NCBI GenBank assembly: GCA_015179125.1
Contig: WHVA01000077.1
Location: 1 to 64,000, forward strand
DNA from: Gautieria morchelliformis
Lineage: Eukaryota > Basidiomycota > Agaricomycetes > Gomphales > Gomphaceae
Direction of reading: 5' to 3'
Length of the DNA: 64,000 nt
The position numbers and the translations under genes were made by a program. The notes under the pieces are model-generated. The model ran no database searches, was not told the origin of the DNA, and saw only the letters and a list, made by a program, of their open reading frames with translations. Numbering within the stretch: the stretch's first letter is position 1; every line of letters starts with the position of its first letter. Shown one piece after another: positions 1-11,050 of this stretch.

Positions 1-2025
1 TCATAGAGGTCGTCCATGAGGGAGTCCTCTAGAGTGGCCGATACGACGACGTCGTCGTCGTACGGGGCCAGAGGAGCACGTGACTCCTCCGGGGGCACTC
101 CGCGTCATCGGTGGTGATTGGTGAGGCTGGTCGGCCTCACCACTAGCGGCAGTCTCCGCTTGGGCGCTGGGGCCCGTGTCCTCGTGGAGCATGGCCTCAA
201 TGGCCGGGTCCTCCGTTTGAGGAGGGGGCCGCAAGCGCGCCAGCTCTTGGTCGAGCTGAGCATGAGTGAGGAGTTGCGGTACCGCGGCCCTCACATGGCT
301 GGTCTCGATGACCTTTGTTGGCCCTCACGGCGGCGGCGCTGAATGCTGCGCCAGTGATGCTGCGCTGAACATAATGTTCAATGCGCGCCGCTCGCTCGTG
401 AGTGACTCCCACGTAGCGGGCCAACCATCTCGCGATCTCCGCGAGTGGGATGTCAGGGCCGGCTCGGCCCGTCACAGGGAATGGGCCCGTGATTGAGAGC
501 CGCAGGGTGGTGCTCTGAGGCGTCAGCACTTCCCTGGTGTCGACGAGGCTCGACCATTGGTCCGTCGAGCCGAAGAGGTCGAGTAGCCTCACCCTGAGCG
601 GTGATGCGACCCCTTTGACCCGGGGTGCAAGGGCCTTCAACCACATCCAGATGTCCATGTCGTCTAGGTTGAAGGTGCCATCCGCGTTGTCACGGATGGC
701 GGAGGGGATTCCTTCAGGTTGTGTATCCAACCCCTCAGAATGGCCACGATGTCGTGCGGGGTACCGCCCGCTATCACGAGACAATCCCTTTTGGGATTGC
801 GGGCGCATTGTTCACCCTCAATGCGTTTGAATACGCTGATCATCTCGCGTGTACGCGCGATCTGCGGCGTTTCTTTTGCCCGCGCTAGGAGTTCGATGAA
901 GCGGGGTTCGTCGAGCGGGCAGACGTCGTACCATTGGGTACGACGTTGTTGGGCCTTTCCTACCGGTCGTGGTAGGAGGCCCGTCTCAGAGATCGGTGGA
1001 TCTCCGAGTGGGATGAGCCTTCCCTCCCCCTGGTAGGGAGGATGAACCGACTCAACTGTCCCCGCCGGCAGAGGTAGGGCCACGCCAGGCATGATGTACT
1101 GGGCCTCGAGCTGTGCTACCCGCTGCTGAAGGGCGGGGTGGTTGATGGTGTGCGACGATGACGCCGCTAGGTAAGCGCTGATTGCGTTTTCCTTCGCAAT
1201 GGCCAGCCCGTTGACGGTGTGGAGGGAGCCGCACAATTTCTTGCGCTTTTTCTTTGGCTGCTCTGCCAGCCGCTGTGCCCATTCGGGGTCGTACGTCTTC
1301 CAGACGGACGAGTCGGACTCCCATCCATCTAGGACGCCATACGCAGAGTCGGAAGGCGTGCTCTGCCCTTCCGTTGTTGTTGTGGTCGGAGTTGGCGCCG
1401 ACAATCGGGACGCGAGCCCTGATGTTGCGCGCGCCGGCAACGGCGCTGTCGCGCGAGGTGAAGATGGCCCTGGCACTGGGTCTGTGGCCAGGTCATGTCG
1501 CGGCCTTTTTGAGGCAGCGTGGACCAGGGTAACCTGGAGCTGGGCTGCACTCAGCTGCTGCTCCAGTGCCTTGATCCTGGCGCGCTCGGTTACGAGCGCA
1601 TCGTTGCGGTCCTCGACCGCGTGTTCTAGCTCCTTGACCTCTTTTGTGAGGTCGTGGACGTCCTGGAGGGGCTCTTCTCGCGCGTCACGCGTGATGCCCC
1701 TTGGGAGCCATCCCCAAGCTGCACCGACGGCATCGCCAATGTCTTCATCCCACAACTTGGCCTTGCGGGTGCCGGTCGGGGCCCTAAGGTGCATGGCGTA
1801 GTCCGCGCATGTTGCGCAATTGTCCGGGTGGACGATGGCAAGGGCGTCCTCCCATCCCACGATCATCCAGTGCTCCTGGTCTACCGGAGCACGGAGAATG
1901 TCTGCGGCCCCTTGTCTCGGGGCCGTTGTTCGCGTTGTGGATGTTGACGGGTCAACGTCCATCCCATCTTTGGGGGGCATCATCTTCGTGGGTAGATGAT
2001 GGTGGTGGTTGCTTCCAAGAAGCAA
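1..2025 (-). pseudogene. Accessory ORF downstream of gypsy integrase (coiled-coil protein, frameshifted)
   Basis: An open frame starts at 2025, about 50 bp after the end of the chromodomain ORF, and runs 453 codons to 664. The same protein appears to continue in another frame (about 720-330) and then back in the first frame (294 to the edge), so two frameshifts are inferred near 700 and 300. Visible parts are a His/Pro-rich start, an acidic/Trp segment, a heptad-like coiled coil around residues 115-160 (LTKEVKELEHAVEDR), low-complexity Ser/Pro/Thr, a basic KKKRKK stretch (nuclear-signal-like), and a conserved-looking C-terminal helical region. I do not recognise a named domain. Its position after pol suggests it is carried by the retrotransposon rather than being a host gene. 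Host origin cannot be excluded. Confidence 0.55.
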
Positions 2026-2078
2026 TGCGCCCTCGGAAAGATCCGAGGTGAAAATTTAACCACGCCGTGGCCGGCGCA

Positions 2079-2648
2079 TCACATGGCCTGCACATGACAG
2101 ACGCGTCTGGGGAGGTCGCGTGGCTTGCCCACCCCCCGAAGCTCTAGATAGCTATCCAGGGCTTCAAGGTCCTTGCAGGACGACATGGGTTCCCATGTCA
2201 CGTCGCCTAGGGTCCAATGGACCTGGAATTCTAGGTCCGTCGAGTTTATCCATCGATGTGCGATAATCTTGTCGACGAGCCACTCCTCGTCGTCATTTGC
2301 TCCGAAGTCATAAAATGACTTGGCCTCACGACGAGGGAACAATTCGTCGTTGTTAGACTCATATCGCCGTACGAGGCTGGAATGGAAGACCGGTGAAATG
2401 CGACCGCTTTTCAGTTCGTCGGGAAGATCAAGGGTCACCGTCGAGGCATCGTTGTGAGCCTCGACGGCGCAGTACGGTCCGATGTACCGCGGGACTAGTT
2501 TTCTGGCTCTTCCTTTCGGGAGAGTTAGGTTTTGTGTCGAAAGGTAGACGTGGTCATTGGCCGCGTACCTGTCGCTCGCCATACATCTCTTATTTGTGTG
2601 AAACGTTTGCGTCACTCGATGCTCTATGATTGCATCGTGTGCTGACAT
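2079..2648 (-). CDS. Gypsy integrase C-terminus with chromodomain
   Basis: 189 codons. The first ~110 residues match the integrase C-terminal region of gypsy elements (GDHVYLST-like segment seen as DHVYLSTQNL, then KLVPRYIGPY, PVFHSSLVR). The following segment from about residue 118 (EEWLVDKIIAHR..., EFQVHW, VTWEP) is a chromodomain, which in chromoviruses directs integration to marked chromatin. It is separated from the integrase core by a frame break around 2650-2664, so it is part of a broken polyprotein and not a stand-alone gene. Confidence 0.85.
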   Translation of the reverse strand: MSAHDAIIEHRVTQTFHTNKRCMASDRYAANDHVYLSTQNLTLPKGRARKLVPRYIGPYCAVEAHNDASTVTLDLPDELKSGRISPVFHSSLVRRYESNNDELFPRREAKSFYDFGANDDEEWLVDKIIAHRWINSTDLEFQVHWTLGDVTWEPMSSCKDLEALDSYLELRGVGKPRDLPRRVCHVQAM

Positions 2649-2663
2649 CAGGTTCCATTTTGC

Positions 2664-3734
2664 CTAATGTGCGAACCGGGCCACCCCCTTGAACGGGGCG
2701 TCCGCAGCTATGGGGAGGTCTATCCGCGGCATATAGACGTGGATCAGCTCGAAAGGTGCGAACCCTGTGGTCGCACTGACGTTGCTGTTGAGGGCGACCT
2801 CAACCATTGGGCATTTCACTGCCCAATCCTTCTGATCGTCTCTGACGACCGCGCGCAATATCTGGCCAATCGAGCGGTTTGCCCGCTCGGTTGCTCCATC
2901 CGTTTGCGGATGGAAAGCAGTTGACATGAGGAGCTTAGTCCCCATGAGTCGCTGGAGTTCACGCCAGAAGATCGACGTGAACTTTGAGTCTCTGTCCGAG
3001 ATGATGGAGTCGGGAACTCCGTGCAGTTGGATGACCTCTTTCAGAAACAGTCAGGCTACTCCCTTGGCTGACACGCTCGTCGTGGTTGGTACGAGGTGTA
3101 CGAGCAACGTTAGTCGGTCGATGACTACCATCAGGTAGTCACAGTCGTTGGATTTGGGCAGGGGCCCCATGAAGTCAATACCAATGGACTGCCATGGCCT
3201 ATCCGGAATTGGTAGGCTGTGTATTAGGCCTTTGGGCCGTTGTGGCCCGGTTTTCGTCATCTGACACCTCGCGCACGATGTGCAGAACGCTTCTATGTCT
3301 GGATTCATGCCCGGCCAACAATATGCTCTTCGAACGTAGTTCGAAGCCTTCAGATGGCTGTAGTGGCCAACTATCTGATGTGCCCGATCGATGATAATTT
3401 CGATCAGCCTCCTTCCCCCTTGAAGAACAGAGCGGGGGACAGCAATGACGTCTCTCTTGAGCTGATTCTTAGTCCAGATCAGCCCGTCTCAGATCCCGAA
3501 TCTCGGGTGCACGTCCGGGTGTGCCATGATCTTTGTGAACATGGTGTCCCTATGGTACGCGTCTCGTAGGACCTTAGACAGGTCTACGACTTGCTCGATG
3601 ATCCAGCGCAGGGGTGCGCCGTCATTCCCTGGGGCGATGGCTCTGATGTCATCGTCGTCATCGCTGGACGTGGCTGTAAAGATTAGATTATAGGCGTTAA
3701 TATCGCAGGTTAGTGGCGAATGCCCGAATAGCAT
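2664..3734 (-). pseudogene. Gypsy integrase zinc-binding and catalytic core, broken
   Basis: Minus-strand frames give in order the spacer after RNase H (3734-3489, VLRDAYHRD...HPRFGI), the CxxC half of the HHCC zinc finger (CTSCARCQ, near 3290-3270), the first catalytic Asp region (IGIDFMGPLP), the second Asp (SDRDSKF in 3009-2980) and the Glu region (HPQTDGATERANR near 2910-2870). An in-frame TGA at 3051-3053 stands where Arg (CGA) is usual before LFLKEV, and the linker around 3310-3490 is frame-shifted. The catalytic residues are visible but no single frame carries all of them. Confidence 0.8.
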
Positions 3735-5170
3735 GTGCGATCTAGCGAATCGCCCAGCGAACAGTACCGAAGAGGTAATGGTTAAGCAGTCAGAGGGTTA
3801 CTCGAAAGGAATTCGCCCTGATCTACAGTCATAGCGAAATAGCCCATGGCACTTGACGATGTAACGTGCAAGGTGTCACGGAAAGGTTGTCTAAGTGGCG
3901 ACAATCCTTTCGCCGGCGAAGGCACTCCTGCGGAGCCCTTCGCTGACAGCACAGAAAATAACTCGAAGGCTAAGGTAACAAAGATGAAGTATGAGAACTC
4001 ACCAGTGATGCCCAAGTCCTCTTCTGGTCAAATATAGAAATCTACAGGAGAAGGCTCAAGACAATGATCACAGAGAGGTCAAGTTTGCACAAGATGGACG
4101 TATGATAATTAAACTGGAGAATATACATGCGAATGTAGACTACTTATACCAAATGCTCATATGGTGCTAGCGAATAGGAAAGAGGCCATCTGGAGTCAGG
4201 GTTGGATAGGGGTGCGTGGTCAGGATACATAATAGATGGAATAGACATCCAATAGAATGGAAGAGGGGTGCGAACATGAAACGACGGAGAGGGAAGAAGG
4301 CGAAGGCCCCTATGTACGAAAACACACCTTGGGACCTGCATATACACCACCCTGCACGGACTCTTCATCTGCTGGGTTGGTCCCACATGACCTACGGGTA
4401 GGATGCCCCGCGAATGCATTCTGGACATAGGAACACCCAAAGGGGGTTGGGTTGAGAAGATGATGGGACCAGTGATGAACCATCAATCCGGGTAAAGGAT
4501 GTCAATCATGTTTGATGGCGTGCCTGCTGGCGAATGATGCGAGTAGCGAATGGTCATATGGCGAATGTGGCGAATGGCGAATGGAGCGAGGAGGGAATGG
4601 AGCGAAGACACGCGAACATGGAAGAGTGGTGAAAGGGACAACAGGGATAGCTGGGTACAAGAAATAAATGAGTCATGACAGCCTGCACCTCCTTGAAATT
4701 CATGATAGGACCAGTGATGAACCAACAATCCAGGTAAAGGATGTCGATCGTGTTCGATGGCATGGCTACTGGCAAATGATGCAAGTAGTGAATGGCCAGT
4801 TGGCGAATGTGGCGAATAGTGAATGGGGCAAGGAGCGAATGGAGCGAAGCCGAGCGAACATGGAAAAGTGGTAAAAGGGAAAACAGGGATAGCTTGATAC
4901 AAGAAATGAATGTGTCATGACAACTGTGTAGTGAAAACTTCAGCGAAGCTAATTCGTCCTGCGCTGCAGTGGTGCGAGTCCCATTGAGTCCAACCTGCAT
5001 GGAGGCTGCAACTGACACTATCCGAATGCATCCTGAGCATGTGGGTCTGGCGTGCTGGCAGGAATGATGCGAATAGCGAATGCGAAAGCAGTATGGCAAT
5101 GAATATTTTGGCAAGATATTCCCTGGCTCAGGAAGTCGTTCGCTGGTTCAGGAAGTCATTCGCCTTGTGC
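3700..5170. mobile_element. GCGAAT-rich insertion inside the gypsy element
   Basis: The RNase H frame stops making sense at about 5205 and the RNase H-integrase spacer resumes at about 3690. Between them is non-coding sequence rich in GCGAAT/ATTCGC, with GGCGAATG at 3715-3722 and its complement CATTCGCC at 5157-5164 near the two ends. It contains a 242-bp tandem duplication (4460-4922). I found no transposase and no convincing target duplication, so the boundaries are approximate. It may be a non-autonomous DNA element. Confidence 0.5.
4460..4922. repeat. Two-copy tandem duplication, period 242 bp
   Basis: The segment starting ATGATGGGACCAGTGATGAA at about 4460 recurs at about 4702 (ATGATAGGACCAGTG). 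Both copies continue in register (offset 242 throughout) through GGTAAAGGATGTC, the GCGAAT-rich part and ACAGGGATAGCT to TCATGACA at 4673 and 4915. The copies differ by scattered substitutions and small indels, so the duplication is not recent. Confidence 0.85.
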
Positions 5171-6969
5171 TGAGGGATGATTCGCAGAATAAACGAATCA
5201 TGACAGCAGCGACGTTCGCAGGCTCTGGTGAGCCCTCGTTTAATGCGGCGGCTTCCGTTACTCTCGCCTCTGTCTTCTCAGCGAGGCATTTAGAGCGTCT
5301 TGTCGCCGCTGTTCGCAGCTCGACATACCGGTCGGTGGGCAATAACTCACCGTCCGGATCTAAACGCGCATCCGCATTCACGAAGACGTGGTCCGGGTGA
5401 TTGTCATCACTCGTGTCGCTCTCGTAGTAGCGTGACAGGCTGTCCGCTACCTTGTTCTCTACACCGTCAACATGAACGGTGTTGAAATTGAATCGGGATA
5501 GAAACTCCCACCATCTGACCTGTCGGTCAGATAGGCTCTTTTGGGTCTCGAAGTACTCGAGTCCCTTGTGGTCCATGATGAGGGTGAACCTTCGCCCCAG
5601 CAGTTTGTCCTCCCATTTCATGAGAGCCTCGAGCACCGCGATCGTCTCGTGCTCATGAGTCCGGTAGTGTTGCTGAGCAACGCTGAACTTCTTTGACAAG
5701 AAGCCGGCTGGTCGACAAGTTCTCCAGTCAGGACCTTGGCCGTAGACCGCACCGACACCCGCTTTTGATCTGTCGGTGATCACCCAGATCGGCTCTGGGC
5801 ACCTTGCGTCTACTGGACGCAGGATCGGGGCCTTACAGGCCATCACCTTAATGCTTTGCCAGCATTTGTCGAGCAGTGGTGTCCATTCAAATGGATGGTT
5901 ATTACGCGCACAGCCCGATAGTGGGGTGGTATATGCGCTAACATCCGGCATGTAGTGTGCCAGATACTGTACGAGCCCAAGGAAACGCTGGACGTCCGTG
6001 GCCTGCGCCACTCATGGATGCGTTGCATCTTATCCTCGTCGGCATGTACCCCTCGGCCATCGATCATATGGCCGAGGCACTCCATTCGGATGGAGTAGAG
6101 GTCCACCTGTTTCTTGCTCAGAAAGAGGTGGTTCTTCCTCAGTCTGTCAAAGACGATGTAGAGGTGTTCTTCATGCTCTTGTATTGAGAGCGAGAATATG
6201 AAGATGTCGTCCATGTATACATGGACGAAGCGACCTATGCAGTCGCGGAAAATGGCTGTCATCAGCCGTTGGAATGTTGATGGGGCGTTACAGTCCCCCA
6301 TCTGTGTCACCTGGCTCCTGAAGGTGCCGAGGATCGTGGCAAAGGCTGTCTTTGCTATGTGATCCGGATGGATCTGGATCTGTTCGTATGCTTCTGACAT
6401 ATCGAGTTTAGTTCAATATCGGCAGTGAGCCATGTCGCTGCGCATGATATCCTGATCCGGGAAGGGTGTGACGTCCTTCACTGTGTTTTCGTTCTGCTGG
6501 CGCAGATCGAAGACGTTCTCAACATACCGTTCTTCTTCGGCACACACAGCATGGGCACTGCCTGCTGCGCTACTGCCAGAATCCACCACTTTGCAGTGGT
6601 GTATCACTCTATCTTTGTCGACAGTTCCTCTCGGAAGTGTTCGGGGCATTTCGGTAGTCGATACCGCATGTGCTTTCTGGGATCAATGAGGTTGATCTCA
6701 TGGTTGATCTCCCGCAGTGGTGGGAGTTCTAATGGAATTCCACTGACTAGGTCAGTGATTCTTTCCATCCATTCCTCACGGAGGCGAGGAAGATCATCAT
6801 CCGTGAGGATGATGGTAGTGGTTGGCTTAGAAGCCATTAGGTGCTGTTGGCGTCTATTAGGTTCCGCGGCGCACGGGCCCGCTTTCCTCTTTCCCCTCGC
6901 TTTCACCGTTAGGTGAGAGCGTCTCTCCCTACGACTGTAGGGTGAGTTCAAGGACGAGTCGTCCCGCAA
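5171..6969 (-). pseudogene. Gypsy reverse transcriptase and RNase H, frameshifted
   Basis: Minus-strand frames carry the N-terminal RT region (6969-6604, ending near LPKCPEHFREEL), the AVPMLCVPKKN segment in a second frame (about 6590-6510), FDLRQQNENT...FPDQDIMRSD (6530-6420), then a long frame from 6400 with AFATILGTFRSQV, CNAPSTFQRLM and the catalytic VHVYMDDIFIFS. RNase H follows in the frame starting about 6011 (WVITDRSKAGVGAVYGQ, HEHETIAVLEALMKWE, LIMDHKGLEYF), ending near EPANVAAV before the insertion. The YMDD box is intact but at least three frame breaks (about 6600, 6410, 6000) make it non-functional. Confidence 0.85.
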
Positions 6970-7011
6970 CTCGTCCTCCTGGCTTCAATGAGCCAGGTTC
7001 GGCGTTGGCAC

Positions 7012-8439
7012 TCAGGTGATTCTGCTCACCCGTGGCCCTTTGTCCTCGTTCTTCGACTCGTTGTCATCGAATGAGACCTTGCCCGTGGGGATCACTTTGT
7101 TTCCCTTGCGGATCGTCCCTGGGCTCGAGAAGTCCAAGGTTATGCTGAATCTCCTTAGGAACGGTGTCCCTAAGATCCCGTTGTAATATTCGACGTTTGC
7201 TACGTCGAAATATTCGTCGTATGTCGCACGACCAAACTTGATGGTCATGTTCATTCCATAGTTGATCGTGGAATGGCTGCCTATGCAGGCTAGCTGCAGC
7301 GCGATTGGTTGCTCCAGGGAGAATATCTTCATTCCTGTAGCTTGCGTGAATTCGGGGGACAGCAGTACCCCTTCGCTGCCGCTATCTAGCAGGCAGTGGG
7401 CTTTTACGCCGTTTATTTCCCAGTACCCCGATAGGGTACAGTTCTCACTACGCGGACACGTTGGCCACGTTCTGTGTTTGCTTCGGTGGTGATACACCGG
7501 CTTGGCCACCTTGTCTGGCGTGACTGATGTGCGTGCCGCCATGACGTTCGTGGCAGCTTCGTCTTCCAGCGCAAATCTGATCGCGCTGGACCTGTAGGTG
7601 GTGTCCTCCACCTCTTCGTCCCATTCATAGTATTGGGATGGCTCAGGGTCCCACTCTTCAGTGGGTGTGTCTCCATTATCCGGAGTGTCGTTGGGTTGGG
7701 GATCACCCTCCCCCTCTTCATCAATCTGTTGAAGAGAGTTTTGATCGGGATCCGTCTCCGGATCCTCGGCTTCACCATCGTGCCTCACGGCCGCTGTCCT
7801 TATACCGGACCTAAGCCGGGGGCATTCTGCCTTCTTGTGGCCAGGTTGGCCACATTCAAAGCATGTGGTGTTGATTTGGCTGCCGCTGGGCCTGTCATTG
7901 GGCCGGCCCGACGTTTTCGTCGGTGGGGCAGGTCGCGGGGACGATCCTGACGCTTGAGGCTGTTTAGCTTCAGGTGGGCGTCCAGCTTGTGCTGGGCATG
8001 AGGGTGGTAGCCGATGACCTGTTCCGCTTCTTGCGAACAGGCTGGGCCTGGTCAGGACCGTTTGTGTCAATGGCTTGCTCCCTGTGAGCCGGGCGGCGCT
8101 TGCCGTTGCTGCTGCGCTTTCTGCGCGGCGCATCCCCATGTTATATTGGGACGCCACCTCGATCATCCGGGCTGTCTCGAAGAGCTGCTCTATTGAGCTG
8201 CTCTCGGCATTATAGCCCTTTTTGAGGATCTCGTTGCGCAGCGTTTCGCGCAGCACCGAAACAAACTGTCTCCGGAACGTATATTTGTCTGGCGGCTGTA
8301 TCATACGTGCCGCATATTTCGTGAGCTCGTTCAGTATCTCCTGAACGGTTTTCATGCCTTGCGTGACCGCGTCGAATTTATTCGATGCGTGATGGTATGT
8401 CAGCGTGTGCAGGAACCTTTTTTGAAGGCCTTGCATCAC
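7012..8439 (-). CDS. Gypsy Gag C-terminal part with zinc knuckle and protease
   Basis: 475 codons open. Residues 1-100 are the retrotransposon gag capsid-like helical region (FDAVTQGMKTVQEILNELTK, RRQFVSVL). A CCHC zinc knuckle, CFECGQPGHKKAEC, lies near residues 192-205, followed by an acidic linker and an aspartic protease centred on CLLDSGSEGVLLSPEF (about residues 350-365). It starts directly after an in-frame TAA that separates it from the upstream gag part in the same frame, so the internal ATG start is probably not the native one. The RT frame begins 43 bp further on. Confidence 0.8.
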   Translation of the reverse strand: MMQGLQKRFLHTLTYHHASNKFDAVTQGMKTVQEILNELTKYAARMIQPPDKYTFRRQFVSVLRETLRNEILKKGYNAESSSIEQLFETARMIEVASQYNMGMRRAESAAATASAARLTGSKPLTQTVLTRPSLFARSGTGHRLPPSCPAQAGRPPEAKQPQASGSSPRPAPPTKTSGRPNDRPSGSQINTTCFECGQPGHKKAECPRLRSGIRTAAVRHDGEAEDPETDPDQNSLQQIDEEGEGDPQPNDTPDNGDTPTEEWDPEPSQYYEWDEEVEDTTYRSSAIRFALEDEAATNVMAARTSVTPDKVAKPVYHHRSKHRTWPTCPRSENCTLSGYWEINGVKAHCLLDSGSEGVLLSPEFTQATGMKIFSLEQPIALQLACIGSHSTINYGMNMTIKFGRATYDEYFDVANVEYYNGILGTPFLRRFSITLDFSSPGTIRKGNKVIPTGKVSFDDNESKNEDKGPRVSRIT

Positions 8440-9275
8440 TTATTCCAGCGTCCAGCTGCGGACGTGGCCATCGAAGCGTTCAACGTTTTGAAGGAACCAC
8501 TCCTGGGCTTCGCCGGTGAGGCGAGTGCCCACATAGCCGACCTGCGTGTCAATGCTGGTTGGCCCTAGGAGGCAGTTCATTTTTAGCCATCGTAGGATGG
8601 CTGCCACGAATATTTCAAACTCTTCGAGGTCCGATCCCCCTGCATATGGCTCAGGGTGGGCCAATTTTACGCTGGCTTTCGCTAGCACAGACTTCTCCGG
8701 GTCTGTGTCTGTGGCGTCTGCTAACGCCACGCGGATCATCTGTGTGATCCCGTCATACGGTTCCATTGGTACGACATCGGCCTGGTCAGGGATTCCCTGG
8801 CCTTCCGTTGGGGCCATGGATCGCTCGCGCGGTTGCGATGCCGCGCGGGGTAGGTTGTTATATGCCATAACGGGCCCCGGGCCCGGACCGGGCTCGGGAT
8901 CAAGAGCATTTTGTGCTCTCCGTTCCGGGGGCGTTTTGTGCCTGGTGTCACCGGTCAGCCCCGCATTGTGGATCCGTAGCCTGCTGTTGTAGGCTGCGCG
9001 AGCTTGCCGTGCGTCCTGTACGGCTTGCGTGAGCTGCTCGTCGGGCAACTGAGCGGTGTGGCTGTGGGCCACCGTCTCTTCAGCATTCTTTGCTAGTAGC
9101 TCGAGTGCCCATGTGTGGCGGTGCGTGGCTGCAGCTTCTTTACGCTGCCAGTGTGCGACTTCGAGCTCTAAGCTCTCGGTCGTCGTTTCCGAGTCAGGCT
9201 CTGAGGTGACCTGATCCCTAACGATCTGGTGGATCGTTTTATGGCTGTCTGTTGTGTTGTGATAAACGCAATTAT
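8440..9275 (-). pseudogene. Gypsy Gag N-terminal part, start codon not visible
   Basis: The frame is open from just after a stop at about 9280 to the TAA at 8440-8442. No ATG is present upstream of the coding-looking residues, so translation probably began in sequence now mutated. It encodes Gln/Glu-rich helical sequence (LELEVAHWQRKEAAATHRHT), a Pro/Gly linker and the start of the gag domain (LKMNCLLGPTSID, RLTGEAQEWF), which joins in frame to the next segment across the stop. The single stop is the only break seen inside gag. Confidence 0.7.
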
Positions 9276-9280
9276 TTTAC

Positions 9281-10551
9281 TCCAAATCATTTATATACAA
9301 AAAGAAACTAATAGAAAAAGAAAAGAAAAAGAAAAGAAAAATCAAAAGAAACAGGAATTACATTCACGATAGACATCGGCGCAGACGACGATCACACGAA
9401 TTTTATGACACACTATATTACCCGTAGATCGGGTAATACACAAGAGTTCGAGCGTCGACCACGTGCGGTCAATCAGGGACGGCGCACCTATCGAGTGATG
9501 GCATCGGCCATGACATCGACAGGCGCCAGGCCATAGGCACCGAGGGGTGCAGGCACCAAACGCCGCAGAGAACAATAGACTGCGCAGGGGTATAGTGTGC
9601 TGCGGAGCGACCTGAGAATGTCACCTGCAGTATAAATACTCAATCAGCTGCCCCACAGAAAGGGCACAGAGACAGCGGCCCCATCTCCAAGCCCAGCATA
9701 TATGCTGGGCAGGGTAAACTCAGATACATTTTCTATTTGAATCCCATGACACGTCTGACTGATTACTATCTTAACAACATGTGGACAGGGGCTTTGTATA
9801 CTAGGTACAGATCTCTATTCCAAGGCCCAGACAATCCTAACACCATCCCCATCACCCCATGACTTTATGACTATAAATTAGTCACCCCTTAGTTACAAAG
9901 TAGTTTTTCGACCCATCCATCCAATATCTTGAACACTAGTAGTTACTATCAATATAGTATAAGTAGCTAGTACAAATGTATGAAAGAAATCATCCAGAAT
10001 CGATTTTTCTGCCTCCTGAAATTGCTGTAATCTTGTTTGATAGTTACAGAGCTCAGTTCTTAACAGTTTATTCCAAATCTTCATTGAGAGTCTACTATCA
10101 CTGTTTACTCTATACTACCTTAAAAGCGAACGCTTTTGATTTGACTATCCCTTGGATCGACACTGTTCTTCTGTAGACGCGGTCACGTGACCCTCATTCA
10201 TCAGTGTTGGACGTGCCTCGAAGGGCTTAGTCAGCACACAGAAAAGAGGCGAACACAGTGGTTTCAACCACTAAGCAACAGATTTCATTTGATAAAAAAG
10301 CACTAATTAATATTTTAATCTAAAACGTTGGGGCAGCCGGTTGTTCCTGAGGTTCGTTCCCGAACCTTACGTCCTGTTCGACTGGGATGGCTGGCGGCGG
10401 CACTAGCTGCTTGTCTCCCTCCTGTCGGCACGCGTCGCGACTGCGTTCGTTAGCTGCGGACTGTCGTGAGCTCAGACGAGTTGCGTCGCGTTCCCCACGT
10501 GGGCGGAGTGCTTTCTGGACGTCCTCCAGCGTGGCTGCGTCTTGCAGCCTG
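9281..10551. other. Leader/LTR region of the gypsy element and left flank of copia D; no gene supported
   Basis: 9305-9350 is a purine-rich AAAAGAAAAG stretch. TATA-like boxes occur on both strands (TATAAATA near 9632, TTTATAGTC near 9863 on the minus strand), and CCATG junctions at 9507, 9757 and 9858 could be primer-site/LTR borders, but I could not choose one. A short minus-strand open frame (10320-10601) shows no recognisable domain and its start lies inside the copia LTR. Confidence 0.4.
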
Positions 10552-11049
10552 TGTTGGGTGCATTTATGCTCCTGCACCAAAATCAAGCATAATATATCCA
10601 ATTTGTTGTGTGGCCTTCCAATTTCTTCTCACATTGTTCTTGTATTATGCATCCATTTCTCTGGTTATTTTCGAAATTTTCCACTCATTCCTTATCTCTC
10701 TATTTCATCTTGTTATTCCTACTTTCACAAGCGGCTGCACCCAGCGGAGTCTGAAATGACTTCGACGCGCGAGCTCTTGGGCGCTAAAGGGCCGGGTAGT
10801 AGTACATGCGCAGTGGAACACATTTCCCCCTCTCTCAGTGACCACTAAATTCACTGAGAGAGGCAAGTAAATTAGTCTAGTAGTCTTTGCATTTATTGAC
10901 CTAGAAATCCTCTGTAGTGAATTGATTTCTAGGTAGTGTATAATATATTTAGAGTGACCACTAAATTCACTGAGAGAGTGAATTGATTTCTAGTCTATTC
11001 TTTTGAATAACAAGTCCATACCTACTGCCTATAATTCCTGTCCTCAACA
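10552..11049 (+). repeat. 5' LTR of copia D
   Basis: Starts TGTTGGGTGC and ends CTCAACA. It contains a perfect 12-bp inverted repeat CTCTCTCAGTGA/TCACTGAGAGAG at 10830-10841 and 10851-10862, followed by a partial duplication of the hairpin and the TGAATTGATTTCTAG segment. A shorter relative of this LTR lies at 57192-58144 without that duplication. Confidence 0.95.
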
Positions 11050-11050
11050 G

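Larger units (their letters stand above)
1..9280 (-). mobile_element. Ty3/gypsy chromovirus-type LTR retrotransposon, decayed, 3' end outside window
   Basis: Read on the minus strand the order is gag with CCHC knuckle (about 9275-7012), aspartic protease (LDSG, near 7380), reverse transcriptase (VYMDD near 6205-6220), RNase H, integrase (DDE) and a C-terminal chromodomain (about 2290-2150), followed by an additional ORF to the window edge. This RT-RNase H-integrase order is the Ty3/gypsy order. The chromodomain places it with chromoviruses. Several frameshifts, stops and a roughly 1.45-kb insertion (about 3700-5170) break it, so it is a dead copy. The 3' LTR lies left of the window, and I could not delimit the 5' LTR in 9281-10551. 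Confidence 0.9.

Noticed and set aside
10387..10848. Plus-strand frame of 153 codons ending in the copia D LTR
   Set aside because: The same frame recurs in the 3' LTR (15314-15604) and is LTR sequence; no gene there.
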